Assembly: GCF_014066305.1 (NCBI RefSeq)
Contig: NW_023501056.1
Span: 336,501-400,500, forward strand
Source of the DNA: Letharia columbiana
Taxonomy: Eukaryota > Ascomycota > Lecanoromycetes > Lecanorales > Parmeliaceae
Reading direction: 5' to 3'
DNA length: 64,000 nt
How positions within the stretch are numbered: position 1 is the stretch's first letter; the number at the start of each line of letters is the position of its first letter. A program made the position numbers and the translations under genes. The notes under the pieces were generated by a model, which was not told where the DNA came from, did not search any database, and worked only from the letters and a program-made list of their open reading frames with translations. Below are positions 31,443 to 42,792 of the stretch, piece by piece.

Positions 31443-32556
31443 CTATGCCGCTGCCAGTCCAGTAATCCGCTCAAACTCCTCCTCTGTATGTTTCCAGAAC
31501 CTCTCCACCACTCCTCCCTTTTTGAAATTGGTCAGAAGCTCCTCCACCTTAGGTCCCGAACTTTCACCGGCCAAATCGACGGAGTACACACCACTTCCAC
31601 TTTCCCCATTGGTTCCTCTTGCAATCGCAACTTCACCGGTCAACGGCACCCCAGAAGTTACATCCCCATGAGAAGCTGCCGGGTACCTCGCGCTCGTTGC
31701 GAGGAACAAGTGACGTTCACCACACTCCTGATTCGAGTACCAAGTCATCATGGGCGATATGGCTTTGAAGACTATATTGATAACGAATATCGTTGCGCCT
31801 TGGCCACCCCGGAAAAGGTTTGACTTGAGCGGACCCGGGAAGTTGTGGATGAATGTCACGTCCGGTGCTTTCTTGGCAAGGGCTTCAAGGGATACGGTGA
31901 CAAGTGAGCTGACGTGGCCACGTGCGGAAAGCGCAGAGACTTTCCAGCCTTGAAAGTCATTGATGCTAACTGGGCCTTCTTTACCAGCGGCGAATGCAGT
32001 GACGACACGACGAAGGGCAGTGGCCTGTTGAAGAAGTGGCAAAAGGTTTACAATAAATCGATTGCGGGAATAGGTTACCAAGGTCGTGACGAAGTTAAGG
32101 CCCTCCGAAGTCTCTGTGTGCATTTTACGGTCAAATCCTTCATTCTCATGTTTGCGGAGTTTTCTCCGTAAATCAATAGAGCAACTTTAGAAGGATCGCG
32201 GACATACCCGCGCTAACCAATGATCCCGTACTAAGAAAGAGGAGATTGACCGCCTTCTCTTTGCACTTGATGTCACTGCATATATCATCCACGGTGCGGA
32301 TCAGACTGGTATCTGCCTTGATGAAGATGTACTCGCCTTCAGAGTTCAGGGTCTTGCATTCGGCTGCAATGCGATCTCCGGCTTCTTGTGAGCGGCCAAC
32401 AAAGTAGACGCGGGGTTGGCGGGCGTGCTTGGCGAATTGCTTCAGCGATACTTCGCCGACACCGCTAGTGGCACCGACGAAGACGGCGACGAGACGCGGA
32501 GGAAGAGCGGAGGCAATGCGGGAATTCGAGGATTGGACATCTGTAAGGGAGACCAT
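31443..32556 (-). CDS. Short-chain dehydrogenase/reductase
   Basis: This is an NAD(P)-dependent oxidoreductase of unknown substrate. Two exons (32556-32208, 32113-31443) give 339 residues. The Rossmann start is LVAVFVGATSGVGEVSLKQFAKH, a variant of TGxxxGIG, followed by VYFVGRSQEAGDRIAAEC. A later LLFLSTGSLVSAETSEGLNF matches the NxxG/Ser strand region, and YSRNRFIVNLLPLL sits where this SDR branch carries its catalytic Tyr. The form is the fungal classical-like branch often found in secondary-metabolite clusters, but no synthase or other tailoring gene lies within the window, so cluster membership is not supported. Confidence 0.85.
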
Positions 32557-33362
32557 TGCGTGGTATGAACGGAGGCCAGAGAAGTAACAGGTTGGTGTGC
32601 TGGAAGTGTATAACTATAATATGTGGTCTTCGCAGCCTGGATAGGAAAGAGAATGGTGGTCTGTTTGATGAAAATGTGACCTGGGAGCCTCTATGTTTCT
32701 CGCAACGAAACAAGGGAAGCAAGGCTTCATCAAGAAAAGAGGAGGGTTTTGCATCTTTAAGTAGACTGTAGAAATGCAGGCCTCAGCCTTCATGGACGCA
32801 TATTTGGTGTGATTTTTGGGGCTTTGATACATGCACGAGGATAGACTGTAGAAGACAGAATACAGATCCAATGGAATATTTCCAAATGCGATTGGAGGTT
32901 AGCGCTAAATCAACCAACGCAAGCGGCATAAAGTAACTCCGCTCGCGGAATCCAATCGGATGCTTCAAAATACGAATACGAGAAAGTCAATGTGGTGTGT
33001 TCCTTAGCAGATATTTTTCAATCCTGACTTATTCTGCTGGCATCCCTTCCTCTCCGCGTATAACTAGGCTATAAAGCAAAAGTCCGTGTTCCGTGCCATG
33101 AATCGAACTGTGAGAGAGCTACTGTAAGCGAAGTGCGACGATTGAGCAAATGACAGCAGATACCCCGACACATCTGGCCAACTCTGGGAGGGAAATCAAT
33201 AGTAGACACCTTCATCGCGTTGAAACTGTTGGGCTTGAAATTCGTGACCCAACGGCGCACCAGCCTGAACATGGCTGGAGTGTGTCATTTCGGAGGGGCG
33301 TGATCCTGGAGCAATGTGAGTAGCAGCCAGCATAGAAAGGTTCGGGGAATATCAGGCGAGGA
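32557..33362. other. 0.8-kb gap, possible HEI10 terminal exon
   Basis: This contains the dehydrogenase promoter on its left. On the right, near 33200-33300, is a possible extra 3' exon of the HEI10 gene (see that entry). No other gene is supported. Confidence 0.45.
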
Positions 33363-34655
33363 CTATCTCGAAAATTGGGCAAGCTCACCCTGCTGCCTCC
33401 CAACTTTCATACCTGCACTCATTCCATACCCGCTCAAGCCGTTTCTATTTACGCTATTCATATTGAGACTGGCGAGAGATTGCCGTTGGCCTGCAGTATG
33501 GTTCTGCAGATCCTTATTAAACATGTTGGCGTCATGTCGATAACCAAGTGTTCCCAGGCGGCTGGCGGATTGAGTTGTCGGCCCAAGCTGGGTGCGATGG
33601 TTGGAGGGTGTAGGCATGGGATTCGCTAAACGACCATCAGCAGCGTGGGTGGTATGCCAGGGCTTTGGCTCACCGAATCCGAACGTATTGCTTCCAGTAC
33701 CTCCTGGTCGATGAAGCGGAGGAGGCATCATTGCCCCATTGCCTTGGATTTCGTTGCTGCCACTCTTCCGTCGGGCATGGAGTTGCTCTATTCCGTTGCG
33801 ATTCCGTTGAGGGGACTGGAAGTCTTGTTGAGCGTGAGATCTCGGAGCGACAGAAGTATGCTGAGCAGAAACGAAGCCTTGACGACCTGGGACATTCCCG
33901 AGTACCTCATCTACGGAATCAAACGCCGCAGACTGTGTAGCTGCTGTCATCTCCTTGCGCTTCAAGCGATCATAGAGTTCCTGTGTCTGCTGATGTTTGC
34001 GGCTTTTCTCTCGGAAGGCTGTTACGAGATTCTTATTCTCAAGCTTGAGCCTGTCCTGGTCTATTTGCATATCTGTTCGTAGAATTAGAAGAGTAGATAC
34101 TCATCACATCGCGAATCATACTGTTCAGCTTTTGATTCAGGATGTTCAGTTCGGAATTGGCGTCGTTGAGAATCTTGTCAATCTGCACGTTAAGAGTGTT
34201 GTGCTTCTCAGTCATTGCCTTCACCGTGTACTCCTGGTAGACGCTACAAAGTATCAGTGGGTGTAAGCGGCAACGCCACCCCTCTACGTACATCTCCTGC
34301 GTCGACTGGTAGCTCCAGAAGGCCAACCCACGCCCAGCACATTCCATAATAGTGCTAGGACTGAGGCCACTCAGAACGCTCGTCTTGTAGTCCTCGGTCG
34401 GATGCAATGATGTAGAGACAGCGTCATCAGGTTGAGAAAGAAGAGTTCGGCATGCTGGGCAGACCCGACTAGCACCAGCTGGTGCAGTCAAGCCAAGCTC
34501 GTCAGAACAAGGATTGCAGAAGACATGGCTAGGCTTGCTGTTAGTATACTGCAAGCGTAGCCTACAGGGTGTACGCACCTGCAAGTCGTTACCACAGCCC
34601 GCTCCACGAGCTGGACTCGGCAGTTGAGCGCATTGCAACGTAGCGTGAAGTCCAT
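33363..34655 (-). CDS. hei10: HEI10/CCNB1IP1-like meiotic RING protein
   Basis: This is a Zip3/HEI10-family E3 that designates meiotic crossovers on the synaptonemal complex. Four exons (34655-34579, 34528-34292, 34243-34122, 34072-33363) give 381 residues. The N-terminal RING reads Cys7, Cys12, Cys25, His27, Cys30, Cys33 and then CPAC. A coiled coil follows (about 105-190: KHNTLNVQIDKILNDANSELNILNQKLNNMQIDQDRLK) and includes the conserved SRKHQQTQELYDRLKRK. The C-terminal half is Ser/Asn/Gly-rich and disordered. Each intron restores conserved sequence, for example TTCSHVFCNPC across intron 1. Just before the stop, GGTGAGC is a good donor with a CTCCAG acceptor about 90 nt on, which would swap the last residues (GELAQFSR) for a longer tail ending DEGVYY. 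Confidence 0.88.
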
Positions 34656-35412
34656 TACTCTAGAGAACGCCAGAGGATAACCTTGATGAAAGCGATGGAA
34701 GTAGAGGATTCAGTTGAGATGACTTTAATGGGATGAAGTGGAACGGAGAAGGTGGTTTTCGATATAGGAAAGGACGCCCTTTCCACTTTTGATACTCATG
34801 GAAAGATCAATATTCTCTGGCGAGGCAAGTACTAGGCAGCTCATTGCCCCTAAATTCAAGAGGTAGATTCTAGCTTCCATGTCTACCGTATAGGCCACCT
34901 TCCAAAGACAATAATGTTCTATGAAATCACGATTGGACGCTCCCATCCTCTATAGGACGAGCCCACTTTGTGGAGCCACCACCTTCGTTGCTATTCCAGC
35001 GCGATGGAAATAAATCATCTGACAAGTTGAGAGGACCAACATCTTCGCGCAAAGACTGTTCCATACCAAGTTTTATAAGGTCTACTTTTGCACTGTGACT
35101 TCAGAGACTCAGAATAGGGAAATGCATCATAGAACGGGTAAAACTTGGATCTCTATCATTATTGGTTTCGCGCTTGATGAACAAGCCACCGTCACTACCA
35201 TCAGATCAGACTATTGTTGTTCGCTCGTAAGTGCCTGAACAGTCAAATTTCGAAAAGGATTCTAGTGAGCTTGATGGAATAATGGTCGTCGTACTCAGGA
35301 CGGGGTTTATTGGCTACGGTTTTAGCGTTTGGCCGTACTAACACCCACCAGCAACTTCGATCATCTTCACCTTTTTATGACCCTCACCCTCACCCTCACC
35401 CTCAATATCTCG
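34656..35412. promoter_or_regulatory. Divergent HEI10/XAP5 intergenic region
   Basis: This 757-bp interval separates two divergent start codons and should contain both promoters. A (CCCTCA) repeat at 35381-35404 lies just before the chosen XAP5 start. No specific factor site is assigned. Confidence 0.4.
35381..35404. repeat. CCCTCA hexamer repeat
   Basis: Four near-perfect copies of CCCTCA immediately precede the XAP5 start. They are telomere-like in look but not the fungal TTAGGG unit, and are probably a pyrimidine-rich leader or, if the ATG at 35377 is used, a Thr-Leu coding repeat. Confidence 0.8.
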
Positions 35413-36693
35413 ATGGCCTCCAAACCCTCCTCAAATGACACCTCCAGAGTCCCAACACCAAATCCTCGTTTCACCACCCAAGCCTCCACAGCCGCCGATC
35501 TGTTAGCATCTCAAACCGTCGGCCTAGTCCACCTCTCCGACTTCCGAAAGCGACGCGCAGAGGCGCTCGAGCAGAAGGAGCGCGAAGCACAGGGGACTGC
35601 CGTAAGCTTTGGCCGCTTTGCGCCTGCATCGTCATCTGCATCGGGGAACTCAGTTTCAGACGTTAACAATAGTATCATCAACGGGTAAGTTGTGGGGATT
35701 ATGCAAGGTAGAGCACGTTTTTTTGGCGGCTGCAGAAGCTGACGGTCAAAGCACAGTGTTTCAACTTCCCATGGACAGCCACCGAAAAAGAAACGGAAGC
35801 ACGTGGCCAAGGGAAAATTGTCGTTTGGGGTAGATGACGAGGAGCTGGATAGAGTGGAGAGGATCGAATCGACGGATCTGACGCCAAGAGATGGTACGCC
35901 AGACGAAGATGGACCCACCAGAGCGTCACCAGCCTCGTCGCGAAATGATTTTTCCACGGAACGAAAGCGCTTTGGGGCAAACGCCAATCTCAGCGTCGCC
36001 CCGAAAGCAATGACTAAGTCCGCGCTGCTCAAGGAGGCTCAGACCCGAGAACAGCTACGGAAGGAATTCCTCTTGATGCAAGAAGCTGTCAAAGCCACGG
36101 AGATCATTATACCATTCGTTTTCTATGACGGCACAAACATACCCGGTGGCGCTTGTAAAGTCAAGAAAGGCGACTACGTTTGGCTGTTCCTAGACCGAAG
36201 TAGGAAAGTTGGAGCAGAGCTGGGTGTAGGAGGCGGCGAGAAAGCTAACAGCAGAAGAGAATGGGCAAGGGTTGGCGTGGATGATTTGATGCTTGTGAGA
36301 GGTGAGATCATCATACCTCACCACTACGAACTCTATTACTTCATCGTCAACAAGACTGTTGGTCCGAATTCGACGCCGCTGTTCGATTACGCCGCGGCCA
36401 CTGTCCCACCGTCGGATGGGTCCGAATCTCCAGATCAGATCTCAGATGATTATGACCCAATATCTTTGCCATCGAAGACGAAGCCGAAGAACAACGGCCA
36501 GGTCACGCCTGCAGATCGACATCTCGAGGGTGTGAACGCTGATCCAAATTTTACAAAGGTGGTAGATCGGCGGTGGTATGAGCGGAACAAGCACATCTTT
36601 CCAGCGAGTGTGTGGGAGGAATTTGATCCGACCAAGGACTACACCAAAGGCGTGAGGAAGGATGCCGAGGGTAATGCATTCTTTTTCACCTGA
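35413..36693 (+). CDS. XAP5/FAM50 domain nuclear protein
   Basis: This is a conserved eukaryotic nuclear protein linked to splicing and to transcription/chromatin (FAM50A in animals, XCT in plants). Two exons (35413-35684, 35757-36693) give 402 residues. The N-terminus has LLASQTVGLVHLSDFRKRRAEALEQKE, typical of the family. The intron joins INGVSTSHGQ to PPKKKRKHVAKGKLSF, including a likely nuclear-localisation signal. The XAP5 domain covers about residues 195-400, with EIIIPFVFYDGTNIPG, KKGDYVWLFLDRSRK, DLMLVRGEIIIPHHYELYYFI and, at the end, KVVDRRWYERNKHIFPASVWEEFDP. An in-frame ATG 12 codons upstream (35377) is an alternative start. Confidence 0.93.
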
Positions 36694-36939
36694 GAGAAGT
36701 CATCGGTGCATAGGCTAGAGATAGGAGATACCATAAAAAAGTATTAGATTCAAGTTTACGACACGTTCTGTCGAGGGCAGCGGAAAGATGCTTGGAGATT
36801 GGAGTCTATCTTTGGAGCAACATCCAATGCTCCATACATATCTATAATCTAGTCTACCTTTTATCCCTCTCTTCAGTCAGTACGTAACCATTTTATCGCT
36901 CAAAATCGGGTCTGTCTCTCGTCTCTCAGCAGCTCGCAC

Positions 36940-37909
36940 TCAGATCTGAATCCCGTATCTTCCGTAGTCAAACCCTTCCAACGTCGTCACCATCTCAGCC
37001 CATCCATCATCCATTCGGGAGTGGTAGCCGTTAGTCCTCCCTTTCGTGCCAGTGCCATGCATGCCAGCCTCGTGCAGAGCATCGTCAACCTCCCGGTCGG
37101 TGCCATTCGCAACCCCAGCGAGCACCTCCCTCTCCCTCCCCAGATACTCCTTCAACAACATCGGATGAGGACACCAAACCACTCTCATTCCCGCCCTTCT
37201 CCCTGCCTCGACCCCGGGCACACTATCCTCGAAGACTAGGCATTCCTCAGGGTAGACAATGGGCTCTCCTTTGGCTCTCAATTCTTTGTTGATACACTCC
37301 AATGCCAAGAGGTAGATGTCCGGTGCGGGCTTGCCCCTGCCTTTGGGTATCCTAGAATCATCGCCGAGGACACGGCGCGAGGGTGGGAATGCGCTGAAGA
37401 GGTGAGGCAAGTGCGTTGACTTCAAGCGGTAATTGATGGCGTGCGAGGAAGTGGCGAGCGCGAGGTGAGTATTCGAGTTCTTGAGCGTTTTCAGCAAGAG
37501 TGGAACGCCAGGGAGCGGTTGCGTTGTGGGGAAGAATTGGGCCTGCAGTTTGGCCTGCTTAGCGGTGAAGGTGGAGCGGGCGATAGGCAGCTGGGCCCAG
37601 GCATGGAAGATTTCGGCCGCCTGTGGAAACTGTCAATCTGCGTGGGGGTGTGGGGAAAGAGGGTTCGGGAGGAGAGAGGCATACGTCGGGACCAGGGCGG
37701 CCTTGCAATTGGGCCTTGATTTTCCAGGGAAGAGAAGGCTTGCCGTGCTCATGCAGGATTACGTTGTTGCATTTCGTATAGATATCCTCGGTATCGATGA
37801 GAAGTCCGTCCATGTCAAAGAGACAGGCGCGAATTTTTGGGAATCTGGAGCTCACTGTTAGTTTACGGAGGAATTGAATGATCAGGCAAGCGTACTCAGG
37901 GTTTGCCAT
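36940..37909 (-). CDS. HAD-superfamily phosphatase (HDHD1/pseudouridine-5'-phosphatase-like)
   Basis: This is a soluble HAD hydrolase. The closest named relatives dephosphorylate pseudouridine 5'-phosphate or small sugar phosphates, and the substrate here is not certain. Three exons (37909-37896, 37844-37685, 37620-36940) give 284 residues. Motif I is CLFDMDGLLIDTED near residue 10, with the nucleophile and general-acid Asp pair. Motif II is ALATSS. The motif III Lys lies in the GKPAPDIYLLAL region. Motif IV is CLVFEDSVPGVEAGRRAGMRVVW. The tiny 14-nt first exon is supported because splicing gives MANPEFPKIRACLFDMDG, the family N-terminus. The gene is convergent with XAP5 and divergent from the TPR gene. 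Confidence 0.9.
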
Positions 37910-38520
37910 AATCATGATGGCGGTGTTGGTACGTGATAAGGCCGATAGCTGGCTTGTGAGCTTTGTGTTTAGGGATGTATTTGTGTCTTGGTTCGGATTT
38001 GGAGCGGTGTATCAGATGGAGGAGTCGGAGGGGATTTGTATTTGAGAACAAGGAAATTGGAAATGGAGAGACTGAGCACAGATTGTATCTGTGCGAGGAG
38101 GAGGCAACCCAACAAAATGAGAGGGGTCCATTATGCACATCGGTATCCGGTATCATCTCGCACGTTTCTTCCCTTGCGAACTATGCAGGCTTGCCCTGCT
38201 TTCACGCCTTGACCTAACTTTTTACTAGACTTTCTACCACGTTGTGAGAGTTTTGCTTGGATTTCCCCGTTTCATTTTCGCTTCCGACTTAGAGACTTAA
38301 AAGTAAGTAGGTACTTTTACTACTTTAGACTCTTAGAGTAGATGCGCGCTTGCATTGGCGGCTGTCGCTTAATGCAAACAAGCTAAAGTAGAGTAGTTTA
38401 CTCAGGTACTACCTCTAATGTAGTACGGAGTAATGTACTACTACCTTACTTACTTTATCAAGCAAGGGCCTTCAAAGTTATAGATAGATAGTAATACAAA
38501 AACTTTATAGCCGGTCACAC
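37910..38520. promoter_or_regulatory. Divergent HAD/TPR intergenic region with TAC/GTA-rich sequence
   Basis: This 611-bp gap lies between two divergent start codons. From about 38290 to 38460 it is unusually rich in TACT/AGTA words (GTAAGTAGGTACTTTTACTACT, GTACTACTACCTTACTTACTT) that are mutually complementary and could fold into hairpins. No factor site is assigned. Confidence 0.4.
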
Positions 38521-39446
38521 ATGGCACTTCCAGATCCATCTCCCGATCTGCCTGACGAATCTGAAGCCTCGCTTCTTCCACGTTTTTCCCAGGAGGAAGA
38601 AGCAGTAAGCTCATGCTCGTCTCATGGTCCCTTCCCCTCGGCTGATCTCCTCCCCTCAAACGCTGCGAATGGGCGCATTCTCTCTCCTTCTCTGTTTCTC
38701 TCTGTCTTATTTCCGGCCAGGAGCTGATGGACACGTTCTAGGCCTTGCTACAGGAGTCTAATGCGCAAAAAAGCACAGCAAACAAATTCTTTACCTCATC
38801 ACAGTACTCACAAGCCATAGGCGAGTACGACAAAGCGCTGTCATCTTGCCCGAACTACCTAGAATACGAAATCGCCGTACTGAAAAGTAACATCGCTGCC
38901 TGCCACTTGAAGCTCGAGGACTGGAAAGCGGCTGTTGAGTCAGCTACAGCGGCTCTAGATGCCTTGGACAGGCTCTTGCCCAAGAAGAAAGAGAACAAGG
39001 AGGATGACGCCGAGAAAGACGGAGGTGTTGTGGAGATTGAAGGCGAAGGCGCGGAAGCAGAAGAAGAGCTTAAGAAGCTTGAAATGAGTGACCAGCGGCG
39101 CGATGACATCCTCCGCATACGCTCCAAAGCTCTCATGCGTCGAGCGAAAGCAAATTCAGAGCAAGGAGGATGGGGAAATCTACAAGGTGCCGAGGATGAT
39201 TACAAGGCTCTTGCACAACTACCGACGCTGCCACCACAAGACCAAAAGATCGTCCAGGCAGCTTTGAGAAGTCTACCGCCACGCATCAATACAGCCAAGG
39301 AGAGGGAGATGGGCGATATGATGGGCAAGCTGAAGGAATTGGGCAATGGTATACTGAAACCGTTCGGGCTGTCGACGGATAATTTCAAGATGGACAAAGA
39401 TCCGAATACTGGTAGTTATAGCATGAACTTTAATCAGGGCAGGTAG
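38521..39446 (+). CDS. TTC1-like tetratricopeptide repeat protein
   Basis: This is a TPR adaptor resembling animal TTC1, which binds Hsp90/Hsp70-type partners. Two exons (38521-38604, 38742-39446) give 262 residues. The short first exon is acidic (EEEA) and joins to ALLQESNAQKSTANKFF. TPR units follow: QYSQAIGEYDKALSSCP, AVLKSNIAACHLKLEDWKAAVESATAAL, and after an acidic linker ILRIRSKALMRRAKANSEQG. The C-terminus has MMGKLKELGNGILKPFGLSTDNF and the closing NTGSYSMNFNQGR, both hallmarks of the TTC1 family. Confidence 0.9.
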
Positions 39447-40227
39447 AACCTGGAATAGAAGGCTGACAGCATTTGCTGTTGGCGAGCATTACCATTGAAA
39501 CTCTAGCAGCCCACCAATTCACGTTGCTTAATTGCGGGATCTAATGTTTAACTTGAAGAACTGCATGACTGATTGCTAACATGAGAGGCATCTCGCATAG
39601 CCATAAAAGGCTCGAACACGCATGCTCAAGTATGTACAAGATGAATGACACAATCGACCGCTCTCTATCCCTCTGCATCGATAAGACAACAGCGCTCTAT
39701 GAGTCGTCAATACCCTTATTTGCTCCTCCGCTAGCTATGCACACGGGGAGGTTGATAAGAATAGTCTATCGTATGCCACGGATACATCGCGTGATAGTGT
39801 AGTGTGGCAGGACGAAGGCGCCGAGGAATGCAAAACATGTTTGGAAACGTATGCTGGGTCGTGGAGTACGCCGTCGCTATGCTGGGTCGTGAAGTCGTGA
39901 ATCGCATGAACCGAGAAAAACTGGAAAGGCATCGTAGAGGCCCGGGGGGTTTTCGAGCGGAGACGGAGATGGAGGTATTCGACGAAGCGGAGGAACGACA
40001 TTGCCGGACTCGTCGGGCGGATGCGAAGATGTGAAGGTGGGGTCTCAGGCCTGGTGGACGAGTGATGGTGGTAGCCCATGCGTTAGAGACTTTTCGAGAA
40101 TGATGCTGAAATGGTAGAATGGATGCTGGAGACAGTGCCGCCACCCTCAAGACTGAAGAGGCTTCCGATGGTGTGTGCTGAAGCCGAAGTATCGAAATGC
40201 CAAAGCACCTGCAAGTCCTCGCCAGGC
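39447..40227. other. Convergent 3' gap
   Basis: This 781-bp region holds the 3' ends of the TPR gene and the 797-residue regulator-like gene. Several open frames up to 166 codons on the minus strand look random (His/Arg/Ser-rich, no motif), and I do not call them. Confidence 0.45.
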
Positions 40228-42792
40228 TCAACTATATCCGTAGCCGATACCGCCAAGGCCCTCACTGTCACTGCCACCGGTGGAGTTGTCTCCGTAAAAA
40301 ACGTCCCCGGTTTCATTGCTGGATTGAAAGTCGCAGTGTTGATCCGGAGTGGGCATTTGCTGACTGGCGGCAAGTCTATGGAGCGTTCGGTCGTGTTCCG
40401 GCCGCTGAGGGGAAGCATAAATGTTCTGGTGCAAGTCTTGAGCGAAGGGGTCTTCCAGATTCTGAGCCTGTAGTAAATATGCGGCTTCAAGGCTGGCTTT
40501 CTGCTCGTGATGCTGGTTGCTGTTTGTAGACTGAGGTTGGGAAGTATCAACCATCACGCCATCAATAGACTGATATTTCGAGTGACTTACCGGCTTAGTC
40601 CTCTTAGGAGTATGAGGATTCGGACGAGCAACCTTGGGTTCAAGCACGGAAAGCGACCTATCCGTTTCTCCGTCACTTAACGGCTCGTCACCCGAATTCT
40701 CCTCGTCATCTTGATCATCTTCCATTTGGGCTTGTCCACGCTTCTTCGTCTTTATCATGGGCTTTCCTTTGCCCTGACCTTTCTCACCCAGATGCTCACG
40801 CCCTAGACGGATTGCCTCTGCCTTCTGATAATTGACTCGGCGGTTGTTCTTGACGCGCTGCAGAATGTCAGCCTTGGATCAAGTAAATGCTGGAGAACGG
40901 AACATACATCTTTCGCGTATTGCGGATCGTCAACCACACTGTAAGAGTAAGGAGGCTCTATCAAATGCTTGCACACCGTCTTTTGAAACTAGGACCACAA
41001 TATCAGCAGAGTCCGCCCAACATAGTGAATGAGAGAGGGTGGGAGTACCGTAAGAGTCTCGCACAAGGCATCGAAACGCTTCTCAAATGATGCATACTGA
41101 TTGATAGGTCTCTTTTCCCCCAGAGGAGTTCCCTCTTGTTGTTGAGCTTGCTTAGTCAAATTCTAAAGTATCTGAAGTCAATATCATTGCCTTCAAGAGC
41201 ACACTGTAAAGGTTCGCACTCACCAACAAGTCCACGCATACTTCTCTAATTCTCAACGCTTTGGCCTTGCGAACTTTCTCCCAGGTTTTCTGCATGCCTA
41301 GATTGTCCTCAACGTTGTCTGTATTATGCATTGCATCAACCAGTGCTGCGACATTGGTGTGATCTGTTGGGCTCAAGTGCGTCAAATCCGCTGTTTGAAG
41401 CGCGACGGGATCGATGACCGCCTCGTTGTCATCATTACTCTTCAATTCCTGCTTTACGCGTCGCTTCTTCTGTATCTCCCGCGGGGCCATTTGACTCTTG
41501 AAGTTGGGGGTGGACACCACGTGATCCGAACCAGGTGAAGACAGCTCGCGCTTTACGCTCATTGGGCTCGACCCGTTGAAGCCGGAATCCGTCGGTTCCT
41601 GGCTCATGAAACGCGCATCTCGAGTGTCGCTAAGTTGCATACGATACTGCTTCGGTGAGTGGCTGGGCATTGACTTCCCTGGGGACCCTGAGAGGTGGTG
41701 ATGGCCCATGTACGGCGAGCGAATGGATTGTTGTTGGAACATTGGTTGGGGGTCGGGATACTGTGGCTTCTGGAAATGCCCAGCTTCCCAAGGATTTTGT
41801 CCCGAGTTTGATGTCACTGAAGTTCTTAAGCTGCTCTCTTGAAAAGGCTGATGGTTCTGCAAGACTTGAGATCCTCGGCTTGGATTTTGTGCGCTGGCGA
41901 TCCGACGGAATGGGGGCCTATTCGATGCATGCTGTACATTTTGGTAGTCACCATGAGATAGTGACACGTTAGGCGCTTGGCCGTCGGTGAAGCCATAGTT
42001 AAGTGACATGGTGTCTGGCACTTGGTCGGTAGTAAAGATACCTGAAGCAGTCGTATCAAACGGTGAAAATTGTGGTAGCTGAGGATGAATTTGATGGCGT
42101 AAATGTGAAGGATGTCGTACAAAGTGCTGAGGCTTCAATGTCGGTGAAGCTTGTATCTCAGCGGGTACGCTAGCGGAAGATGTGTTGTTCAGTACTTTGG
42201 GTGCAATTGGTACATGTGTTGACATTGGCCTCCCAGTTGGTGTTGTTTGCTCAAAAGGATCATTCGATGATGCTGTAGCTGCATGGTTCTGGAACGAATT
42301 GTTTGGAACACAAAGTAGGCCTCCAGAGGGTGCAATGTGAGTTTGACTTTGTCTCGCATTGGTAGAACTCGCGCTTGTCATTGAGGATTCCCCCTGTTGC
42401 ACGAGTGTTTTTGGGGAATTGTTGCTTGCATTCGAGAAGCTTTGATTTGCGCTGGGGTGGCCGTTGCTTGTATTCGAGCTTGTATGTGTGCGCGACTCGT
42501 GCGATTGTTGTAGTAGGTGTAGGCCCGAGGGATTGCTGTCCGTACCCGAGCTTCCATCGCTTGGCTGGGAGCCATATCCGCTTGCAAATGGACTCTGTCG
42601 ACCACTGCCAGGTAAATCAGGGTTGGAGGAGTTGGGTGACGGAAGACACCCAGGCGTTGTTGCTTGATAGAAATCCATATCGAAGCAATCAAGGAGCTCG
42701 TTGCTCAATGGCATATCCTCAAATCTGCCATTTTGACAGCATGCATCAAATTCTTGCATCTTTTGGAATTCTTGTTGATAAGTTTGGTCCAT
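40228..42792 (-). CDS. Gln/Ser-rich nuclear-looking protein of unknown function
   Basis: I do not recognise a named family. Four exons (42792-41224, 41162-41049, 40988-40908, 40857-40228) all join in phase 0 to 797 residues. The first 430 residues are Ser/Gln/Asn/Pro-rich and disordered. A basic patch KKRRVKQELK is a likely nuclear signal. The only ordered-looking part is about residues 495-600: KTWEKVRKAKALRIREVCVDLL, NQYASFEKRFDALCETL, TVCKHLIEPPYSYSVVDDPQYAKD and RVKNNRRVNYQKAEAIRLGREHLGEK. Its parts lie in four separate exons, which argues that it is a real conserved domain. The tail is acidic, then Gln-rich, and ends GIGYGYS. Together with a 2.1-kb leader this suggests a transcriptional or developmental regulator. 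That is inference. Confidence 0.8.

Noticed and set aside
31443..32556. Secondary-metabolite cluster around the dehydrogenase
   Set aside because: No polyketide synthase, peptide synthetase, terpene cyclase, transporter or intact P450 lies nearby in the window. The only P450 trace is the CYP51 relic, a sterol-pathway type.
33095..33125. Possible minus-strand tRNA T-arm (GTTCGATTC)
   Set aside because: The flanking bases do not pair as a T-stem and no anticodon arm is visible.
35381..35404. CCCTCA array as a telomeric seed
   Set aside because: The unit differs from TTAGGG and it sits in a gene leader between two core genes; a simple repeat is the better reading.
39731..40231. 166-codon minus-strand frame downstream of the regulator-like gene
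   Set aside because: Composition is random-looking (His, Arg, Ser, Thr), with no conserved feature. It is most likely 3' untranslated sequence.
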